From Rhodobacter sp. (GTDB lineage Bacteria > Pseudomonadota > Alphaproteobacteria > Rhodobacterales > Rhodobacteraceae): a stretch of 64,000 bases of DNA. The notes beneath the pieces were generated by a model. It was given only the letters and a program-made list of their open reading frames with translations. It was not told the origin of the DNA and made no database searches. Position numbers and translations under genes: made by a program. The DNA lies in assembly GCA_027489175.1 (NCBI GenBank), contig JAIYAE010000002.1, positions 62,001-126,000 on the forward strand. The letters are read 5' to 3'. Each line of letters starts with the position of its first letter. The first letter of the stretch is position 1. Of the stretch, positions 58,502 to 64,000 are shown in pieces.

Positions 58502-58903
58502 ATGCGCAAGGAGCGGTCCACGAACTACCGCAACGAGGTCGGGCTGATTGAAACCTGCCCCCTCGCCGCTGCCATGACCCTGATCGGCGGGCGGTGGAAA
58601 ATCCTCCTCCTCTACTACATCGCCCATGGCCTCGACCGGTACGGTCAGCTTCAGGCCCGCATTCCCGGCATCAGCGGCAAGATGCTCTACCAGCACCTGC
58701 GTGAGCTGGAGAAGGACGGCCTCCTTCTCCGCGTCGTTGCCGGTCGCGCGACCTCCTACCGCCTTACTGCGCTGGGCCAGTCGCTCCTTGCCCCCCTGTC
58801 CGCGCTGGAAGGGTGGAGCCGCGACAACGCCATCAGCGCCCATATCCTTGACCGCCGCGCATCCAACCCAGCCACGGCGTCAAGCCAGCGTCACCTGCCT
58901 TGA
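58502..58903 (+). CDS. HxlR-family transcriptional regulator
   Basis: This 133-residue regulator has a winged HTH starting MRKERSTNYRNEVGLIETCP and continuing LIGGRWKILLLYYIAHGLDR and ISGKMLYQHLRELEKDGLLL. Cys in ETCPLAAAM is the redox/aldehyde-sensitive position in some HxlR proteins. ATG 58502 has a strong GGAGGAA upstream; an earlier ATG at 58478 is weaker. AAGGTTGC at about 58421 and GTAACCTT at about 58482 flank the divergent gap as a possible operator pair. Confidence 0.88.
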   Translation: MRKERSTNYRNEVGLIETCPLAAAMTLIGGRWKILLLYYIAHGLDRYGQLQARIPGISGKMLYQHLRELEKDGLLLRVVAGRATSYRLTALGQSLLAPLSALEGWSRDNAISAHILDRRASNPATASSQRHLP

Positions 58904-58951
58904 AGCTGTTGCACGCCTGCCCCATCTTGCCCTCATGGAAACAGATTCGGC

Positions 58952-59272
58952 ATGACGCGGCGCGAGCGCAGGTTTCAACGGCAGTTCATGGCACTGGAGC
59001 GGCTTTTTCCGCCCCTGCGCGGCCCCATGTCCACCCTGCGGCGTGACAGCTGGTTCCCGGTCCGCTTCCCGATCGCGCTTGTGCTGATCGCGGGCGGTCT
59101 CTTTTCCTTCCTGCCGGTCCTTGGCATCTGGATGCTGCCGCTCGGTCTCCTCCTCCTCGCGGTGGACCTGCCGGTCCTGCGTGGGCCGATCTCGGTCTTT
59201 GTCATCCGGGGCAGGCGGCTGACCAAGCGCTGGCTGCGCCGCTGGCGTGACTGGCGCAAGCCCAGGGCCTAA
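58952..59272 (+). CDS. Small membrane protein, 106 residues
   Basis: The protein begins MTRRERRFQRQFMALERLFP and has two hydrophobic helices (FPIALVLIAGGLFSFLPVLG and IWMLPLGLLLLAVDLPVLRG) with a basic tail. Conserved GxWMLPLGL-type patterns occur in short Rhodobacteraceae membrane proteins of unknown function. The stop overlaps the tail of the convergent lysozyme gene. Confidence 0.72.
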   Translation: MTRRERRFQRQFMALERLFPPLRGPMSTLRRDSWFPVRFPIALVLIAGGLFSFLPVLGIWMLPLGLLLLAVDLPVLRGPISVFVIRGRRLTKRWLRRWRDWRKPRA

Positions 59273-60054
59273 AGCGCGCGGGCCGCGATCCAGCCCGCCC
59301 AGGCCGCCTTTGAGCCCCCGAAGACGTTGATATCCACCTTGCCCGCAATCCCCGGCACCACCCCGGTCGAGGTGTACTGCCAGAAGCTCCACCCCGTGCC
59401 GTCATAAACCTCGCCCGGATGGTCGGCGACCGCGCGCAGCCAGAACTCCACCCCCTGCAGGCGCCAAAGCTCGGTGTCCTCAAAGAAATCCACCGTGGTA
59501 TAGATCAGCGGGCGCTGACCGTAGTGGCGTTCCAGAATGTCCAAGAAGATCCGCGCCTCGTCCCGGATCGTGGCCCCATCGCGGCGGATCGTGCAGGTGG
59601 GCGAAAACGGCGTCCATTCCATGTCAAGCACCGGTGGCAGGGCGCCTGCCTCTTTCGGGACATGCCGGATGAACCAGCGCGCCTGCTCTGCCGCCGGGCG
59701 GCAGTGATAGAAGAAGTGATAGGCCCCGCGCTTGACCCCCGCTGCCCTGGCCCCCTGCCAATGGGCGTCAAACATTGGGTCAACCAGATCACCGCCCTCA
59801 GTCGCCTTGATGAAGGCGAAGTTCACCCCGTTGGCCCGGGCGGTTGGCCAATCCACCTCTGTCTGAAAGCGCGACAGGTCAATCCCGTGCACCGGATAGC
59901 GGTCGGGCGACCGGCCCGGCCAATCAGTCGGGTCCGCATCGCGGAAGTTCGACGTGGTGACCGTGATCTCGTCCGGCACCGCGGGCTGACGTGGGGCAGG
60001 CCCGCCGCAGGCAGCAAGGATCAGTCCGGCAACCAGGCAAAACGCGCGTTTCAT
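59269..60054 (-). CDS. GH25-family lysozyme lipoprotein
   Basis: This 261-residue protein has a lipobox signal (MKRAFCLVAGLILAACGG) and a GH25 muramidase fold: VHGIDLSRFQTEVDWPTAR near residue 60 with the catalytic Asp, FIKATEGGDLVDPMFDAHWQ near 85, and PPVLDMEWTPFSPTC near 155. The C-terminal WSFWQYTSTGVVPGIAGKVD is typical. It probably remodels peptidoglycan. Frame upstream to 60183 is not used. Confidence 0.88.
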   Translation of the reverse strand: MKRAFCLVAGLILAACGGPAPRQPAVPDEITVTTSNFRDADPTDWPGRSPDRYPVHGIDLSRFQTEVDWPTARANGVNFAFIKATEGGDLVDPMFDAHWQGARAAGVKRGAYHFFYHCRPAAEQARWFIRHVPKEAGALPPVLDMEWTPFSPTCTIRRDGATIRDEARIFLDILERHYGQRPLIYTTVDFFEDTELWRLQGVEFWLRAVADHPGEVYDGTGWSFWQYTSTGVVPGIAGKVDINVFGGSKAAWAGWIAARAL

Positions 60055-60118
60055 GGGCCGATGCTGCCGGTCCCGCGCCCCGCTGTCACGCGCTGATTTC
60101 ACCAGTCGGCGGAAACCG

Positions 60119-61195
60119 TCACCCGAACCGCGCGGGCGACAGCGCCGCCACCAGATCGGCCCCGATCTCGGGCGCCCGGCCACCGATCAGGTCCGCCGCC
60201 AGCTGGCTTGCCGCCGGGCAGGTCTGGAACCCATAGCCGCCCTGTCCCGCCAGCCAGAAGAACGACGGCTCGCGCAGATCCGCCCCGATCACCAGCGACC
60301 GGTCGGGCGAGAATGTGCGCAACCCCGCCCAACTGGCCAACAGCCGCGTCACCGGTTCGGTCACCATCTCCTCATAGCGCGCCAACCCCTCGGCCAGCAC
60401 CATGTCATCGGCCCAGGCGTCATGCGGCTCCATCAGATGTTCTTCGGCAGGGCTGACGATCAGCGCCCCGGCATCAGGCTTGGCATACCAGTCCTCACCC
60501 GGACCGAACATCATCGGCCAGCGGCTGACATCATGCCCGCCCGGCGCCGGGATCCGCGCCATTGACCGGCGGTAGGGCGTGAACCCCAGGGGCTGCACCC
60601 CCGCCAGCGCGGCGATCTGGTCCACCCAGGCCCCCGCCGCGTTCACCAGCATCCGCGCAGTAAACTCACCCGCATCTGACGTCACCCGCCAGCCCGCCCC
60701 GTCCTTGGCAATGGCGCTGACCCGCGCCTTGGTCACCACGCGCGCGCCGCGCCCCTTCGCCTCACGCGCGAAACCCTGGATCAAAAGGTCCGTGTCCACA
60801 TCCTCGGCATGCGCGGCATAGCCCGCCTGCGCCACCACCTCGGGGTTCAGGATTGGCACGATGGCCCGCGCCTCCTCGACGCTGATCTGGTCAAAGGCCA
60901 TCGCCACCAGATCATGCGCGAAGGTCTCTTCCGCCCCGGCCTTTCCCACCAGCATAAGCCCGCGCGGGCTAAGCACGCCCGGAACCGACCGGAAATAATC
61001 GCCCGAGGCCATCGACAACCCCACCACCGGCGGCGCGCCATAACGCGGCTCATAAAGGGCCGCCGACCGGCCGCTGGCATGGTGCGCAAGGGCATCTTCT
61101 GCCTCCAGCAGGATGACCGAGCCCAGCCCCGATAACCGCGCCGCCGCCGAGATTCCGGCAATCCCGCCACCAATGATCAGAAAATCGCAGTCCAT
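60119..61195 (-). CDS. FAD-dependent DadA/DAO-type oxidoreductase
   Basis: This 358-residue enzyme starts MDCDFLIIGGGIAGISAAAR with the FAD Rossmann loop and continues through a DAO domain with VTKARVSAIAKDGAGWRVTS and PSFFWLAGQGGYGFQTCPAA. Its closest type is D-arginine/D-amino acid dehydrogenase. GGGAGG lies four bases before ATG 61195. The same reading frame is open upstream through the repeat region back into the BMP gene, but the shorter start has the FAD motif. Confidence 0.88.
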   Translation of the reverse strand: MDCDFLIIGGGIAGISAAARLSGLGSVILLEAEDALAHHASGRSAALYEPRYGAPPVVGLSMASGDYFRSVPGVLSPRGLMLVGKAGAEETFAHDLVAMAFDQISVEEARAIVPILNPEVVAQAGYAAHAEDVDTDLLIQGFAREAKGRGARVVTKARVSAIAKDGAGWRVTSDAGEFTARMLVNAAGAWVDQIAALAGVQPLGFTPYRRSMARIPAPGGHDVSRWPMMFGPGEDWYAKPDAGALIVSPAEEHLMEPHDAWADDMVLAEGLARYEEMVTEPVTRLLASWAGLRTFSPDRSLVIGADLREPSFFWLAGQGGYGFQTCPAASQLAADLIGGRAPEIGADLVAALSPARFG

Positions 61196-61211
61196 AAACC
61201 CTCCCACAAGA

Positions 61212-61324
61212 AAAGGGCACGGAAATCCCATGCCCTTTCTCTTCTCCAAATATCCCACAGGGGTGTGGGGGTGTGAAACCCCCACTTTTCGGCCCGGATC
61301 GGGGGGCTTGCCCCCTCGTCCGGG
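61212..61324. repeat. Cluster of hairpins and a third partial copy of the dispersed repeat
   Basis: AAAGGGCA (61212-61219) and TGCCCTTT (61231-61238) form a terminator-type stem with T-rich tails on both strands. The adjacent CTTCTCCAAATATCCC resembles the GGGATATTTGG end of the repeats at 13.5 and 19.3 kb. GTGGGGG/CCCCCAC (61265-61285) precedes TTTT. CCCGGA/TCCGGG (61293-61324) encloses a GGGGG/CCCCC stem. It probably terminates the BMP gene, which lies upstream on the minus strand. Confidence 0.75.
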
Positions 61325-61349
61325 TCGAAAATCCCCTATCTGGCAAAGG

Positions 61350-62435
61350 TCACTGCGGGATCTCGCCGACAATGCCCTCGACGTAGAAGTTCATGCCCAA
61401 CAGGTCACCATCCGGGGCAGTCACGCCCTCCGCCAGCCAGGGGCTGCCGTCCTGCTTGTTGATCGGCCCGGTGAAGGGGTGATAGGTCCCCGCCGCAATT
61501 GCATCGCGCATCGCTTCGGCTTCGGCCTTCACTTCGGCCGGCACCAGCGCGGTGATCTCGCCGATCTCCACCTCACCACCTGCGATCCCCTCCCAGGCAT
61601 CGGCCTGGGCATAGGTCCCGTCCATCAGCGCGCCGACGCGCTTGATGTAGTAGGGCGCCCAGTTGTCGATGATCGACGACACCCGTGGCCCGTCCTTGTA
61701 TTCCGCCATGTCCGACGCCTGACCGAAGCCGATCACCGCGCCATTCGTCTTGGCAGCCTCGGCCAGCGGGGCGGTCGAATCGGTGTGCGACGCGATCACG
61801 TCCACGCCCTGATCGATCAGCGCCTTGGCCGCGTCCGCCTCTTTCGCCGGATCGAACCAGGTGAAGGCCCAGACGATCGACAGCTCCACCGCCGGGTTCA
61901 CCTTCTTGGCATGCAGGTAATAGCTGTTGATCCCCATGATGACCTCAGGGATCGGGAAGGACGCGATATAGCCGATCTTGTTCGACTTCGTCATCTTGCC
62001 CGCGATGTGCCCCTGCACCGCCCGGCCTTCATAGAACCGCGCGTTGTAGGTGGAAACGTTCGGATGCTCACGCTTGTAGCCCGTGGCATGTTCGAACTTG
62101 ATGTCCGGGAACTTGGCGGCAACGGCGTTCGTCGCGTCCATATAGCCGAACGAGGTGGTGAAGATGATGTTGCAGCCCGACAGCGCCATCTGGGTCAGCA
62201 CGCGCTCGGCATCCGCGCCTTCCGGCACGTTTTCCTGAAACGCGATCTCGACCTTGTCGCCAAAGGCCTCTTGCACGGCCAGTGCCCCCTGATGGTGCTG
62301 ATAGGTCCAGCCGCCATCGCCAATCGGCCCGACATAGACGAAGCAGGCCTTCGTCTTGTCCTGTGCCATCGCCGCGCCGCCGAAGGCCAGCCCAAGGCCC
62401 AGCGCAGCGGTCGCAAGCAGAGTTCTGCGTTTCAT
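61350..62435 (-). CDS. BMP-family (nucleoside/purine-type) ABC binding protein
   Basis: This 361-residue protein starts MKRRTLLATAALGLGLAFGG with a Sec/possible Tat signal, then KTKACFVYVGPIGDGGWTYQ and FTTSFGYMDATNAVAAKFPD, the Bmp/Med pattern. GEVEIGEITALVPAEVKAEA near the C-terminus is typical. It is placed after, not before, its permease genes. GGGGAGATACCAT is a good ribosome binding site for ATG 62435. Confidence 0.9.
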   Translation of the reverse strand: MKRRTLLATAALGLGLAFGGAAMAQDKTKACFVYVGPIGDGGWTYQHHQGALAVQEAFGDKVEIAFQENVPEGADAERVLTQMALSGCNIIFTTSFGYMDATNAVAAKFPDIKFEHATGYKREHPNVSTYNARFYEGRAVQGHIAGKMTKSNKIGYIASFPIPEVIMGINSYYLHAKKVNPAVELSIVWAFTWFDPAKEADAAKALIDQGVDVIASHTDSTAPLAEAAKTNGAVIGFGQASDMAEYKDGPRVSSIIDNWAPYYIKRVGALMDGTYAQADAWEGIAGGEVEIGEITALVPAEVKAEAEAMRDAIAAGTYHPFTGPINKQDGSPWLAEGVTAPDGDLLGMNFYVEGIVGEIPQ

Positions 62436-62456
62436 ATGGTATCTCCCCATCGTTGC

Positions 62457-62472
62457 GGGGGGTTTTCCCCCC
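62457..62472. other. GC hairpin between permease and BMP binding-protein genes
   Basis: GGGGGG, TTTT, CCCCCC forms a simple stem in the 50-base gap between the permease stop and the BMP start. It may tune RNA stability or expression so that the binding protein differs from the permease. Confidence 0.5.
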
Positions 62473-62484
62473 AAAGTTATGCCC

Positions 62485-63417
62485 CTATCGCGAGGCGTGG
62501 AAATTCTGGCCCAGACAGGCCGGCGCAGCCAGTGCGGCTTTCCCACGTCCCGAAGACATGATGACCAGCACCAGGATGGTTATCAGATACGGGGCCATGG
62601 ACAAGTATTCCACCGGGATGGCCGACCCGGCCGCCTGCAGGTTCAGCTGTAGCACGGAAATACCGCCGAAAAGATAGGCACCGGCCAGGACGCGCCAGGG
62701 CTTCCAGCTGGCAAAGACCACGATCGCCAGCGCGATCCACCCCGCCCCCGCCGTGATCCCGTCCGTCCATTGCGGCACCCGCACCAGGCTGATGTAGGCC
62801 CCGCCCAAGCCCGCCAGCGCGCCCCCGAACAAGACCGCGATGAACCGGATTCGCGTCACCTTGTAGCCCAGCGCATGCGCCGCCTCATGGCTTTCGCCGA
62901 CCGCCCGAAGCACAAGCCCCATCCGGCTGTACTTCAGCGCCCACCACACCCCCGCCACCAGCGCGATTGAGGCATAGACCATCCAGTCATGGCTGAAGAC
63001 CGCCACGCCCAGAAAGGGAATATCCGCCAAAGGACCCAGGGCCACGTCCCCCGTCGCGGGCGGCTTGATGCCCACATAGGACTGCCCGATCAACGACGAC
63101 AGCCCCAGCCCGAACAGCGTCAGTGCCAGCCCCGTCGCCACCTGATTGGTCTGCAACACCTGCGTCAGCACCCCAAACACCGCCGACAGCGCCATCGCCC
63201 CCAAGGCCCCGCCCACAAACCCCAGATAGGGGTTCCCGGTGACGACCGCGGTCACAAACCCGCAGATCGCCCCCATGATCATCATCCCCTCAACCCCAAG
63301 GTTAAGGACCCCCGCCTTCTCCACCACCAGCTCGCCCGTCGCCGCCAGCATGATGGGAACCGAGTTCACCATCAGCGCCGCAATCAACAGCGCCGGATCA
63401 ATGCCACCGAACATCAC
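62485..63417 (-). CDS. ABC permease, BMP/nucleoside importer type (second subunit)
   Basis: This 310-residue membrane protein starts MMFGGIDPALLIAALMVNSV and has about eight helices; GVLNLGVEGMMIMGAICGFV near residue 35 and GLSSLIGQSYVGIKPPATGD near 110 match YufQ/NupQ-type permeases. It overlaps the next permease gene by four bases. Confidence 0.9.
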   Translation of the reverse strand: MMFGGIDPALLIAALMVNSVPIMLAATGELVVEKAGVLNLGVEGMMIMGAICGFVTAVVTGNPYLGFVGGALGAMALSAVFGVLTQVLQTNQVATGLALTLFGLGLSSLIGQSYVGIKPPATGDVALGPLADIPFLGVAVFSHDWMVYASIALVAGVWWALKYSRMGLVLRAVGESHEAAHALGYKVTRIRFIAVLFGGALAGLGGAYISLVRVPQWTDGITAGAGWIALAIVVFASWKPWRVLAGAYLFGGISVLQLNLQAAGSAIPVEYLSMAPYLITILVLVIMSSGRGKAALAAPACLGQNFHASR

Positions 63418-64000
63418 GCCCCCTCCCGCTTCGCCAGCCGCACGCGGAAGTTGGTCAACAGGTCCGTCGCCAACAAGAAGAACAGAAGCATCCCCTGAAA
63501 CGCCTGGATCGCCGCCGACGGCAGCCCCAGCATCAACTGCGCCAACTCGCCGCCGATATAGGTCAGCGCCATCAACAGCCCCGCAAACAGGATACCCACC
63601 GGGTTCAGCCTTCCCAGAAACGCCACGATGATTGCCGTGAACCCGTAGCCCACGTTGAAATCAATGCTGATCTGCCCCGCAGGGCCTGTAACTTCAAACA
63701 CCCCGGCGAGCCCGGCGAGCACCCCGGATATCCCCAGACACAGCACCACCAGCCGTGCCGGTGAGACGCCTGCAAACCGCGCTGCCCTCGGGGCCTGTCC
63801 GGCCAGCTTGATCTGGAACCCCAGGATATGCCGCTGCAACAGGATGTACCCTGCGATCACCGCCATGAAAGCCGCGACCACCCCCCAGTGCATCCCCGTC
63901 CCCGCAATCAGCTCCGGATTCGCCATCGACGGGATCTGGCTCAGGTTCCGGCTGCCCGGAAACCCACCGCCCTCCGGGTTGCGCAGGGCGCCCAATGCCA
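63414..64000 (-). CDS. ABC permease, BMP/nucleoside importer type (first subunit), partial
   Basis: The frame is open to the right edge, so the N-terminus lies beyond the window; about 195 residues of the C-terminus remain. They contain LLQRHILGFQIKLAGQAPRA and AFLGRLNPVGILFAGLLMAL, as in YufP/NupP-type permeases. It is coupled to the second permease. The ATPase gene must be further right. Confidence 0.85.
   Translation of the reverse strand, partial: ALGALRNPEGGGFPGSRNLSQIPSMANPELIAGTGMHWGVVAAFMAVIAGYILLQRHILGFQIKLAGQAPRAARFAGVSPARLVVLCLGISGVLAGLAGVFEVTGPAGQISIDFNVGYGFTAIIVAFLGRLNPVGILFAGLLMALTYIGGELAQLMLGLPSAAIQAFQGMLLFFLLATDLLTNFRVRLAKREGA

Noticed and set aside
61113..62561. 482-codon plus-strand frame opposite the BMP protein
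   Set aside because: Antisense shadow crossing repeats and a terminator; no motifs.
1..64000. CRISPR arrays, tRNA genes, insertion sequences
   Set aside because: No regularly spaced repeats, no cloverleaf with GTTCGA T-loop and CCA-type end, and no transposase-like protein found by reading.

Overview
The window is high-GC, gene-dense chromosomal DNA from an alphaproteobacterium, most likely Rhodobacteraceae (Rhodobacter/Gemmobacter/Tabrizicola type). This is inferred from protein content, not from a marker gene: a MipZ-type ParA ATPase, an ATP synthase F0 operon with separate b and b' subunits, an aerobic cobalamin pathway with CobE/CobF/CobG/CobN, BluB, and many small Rhodobacteraceae-style envelope proteins. 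No rRNA, tRNA, phage, insertion sequence or CRISPR array was seen.

Region 1 (about 0.9-25 kb) is a cobalamin locus. Three cobalamin riboswitches (near 0.9, 8.5 and 22.4 kb) precede three transcription blocks. Block 1 is a corrinoid/iron-type ABC importer (ATPase, binding protein, permease) with an exported flavin amine oxidase in the middle, ending in cobQ. Block 2 is a DUF1636 protein, cobW, cobN, cobG, cobH, cobI, cobJ, (cobK antisense), cobL, cobE, cobM, cobB and cobA. Block 3 is a CbiM-like permease, followed by a terminator and then cobF and a small-molecule kinase. cobO diverges from block 2. CobG, CobF and CobN point to the oxygen-dependent, late-cobalt-insertion route. A glycosyltransferase runs off the left edge.

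Region 2 (25-37.8 kb) holds a flavodoxin-fold reductase, an EamA transporter with a LysR regulator, and then a translation/secretion block: ffh, four tandem GNAT acetyltransferases, chorismate mutase, rpsP, bluB, rimM, a membrane protein, trmD, a methyltransferase, and rplS-rpmE under their own promoter. Region 3 (38-48 kb) has mipZ, an ArsR regulator, atpI-B-E-b'-b, an FCD/GntR regulator, an OmpA lipoprotein, an AraC/MGMT fusion, nth and a PfkB sugar/nucleoside kinase. Region 4 (48-54 kb) is a minus-strand polyamine-type ABC operon carrying agmatinase and a metallo-hydrolase, facing a TetR regulator. Region 5 (54-64 kb) has a PRC-barrel exported protein, a dimethylglycine/sarcosine dehydrogenase-like enzyme, HxlR, a GH25 lysozyme, a DadA-type oxidase and a BMP-type ABC importer running off the right edge.

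The most unusual observation is that gaps between cob genes are spanned by open frames that start on the upstream stop codon (ATGA/GTGA) and end on the downstream start codon (ATGA). This holds at amine oxidase-btuC, cobN-cobG, cobE-cobM and cobB-cobA. It holds more loosely across antisense cobK between cobJ and cobL, where the frame runs 8 nt into cobL. Several of these gaps consist of palindromic or dispersed repeats, and a similar arrangement occurs between the two polyamine permease genes. This suggests that repeat insertions in operons are tolerated when they leave translation continuous.
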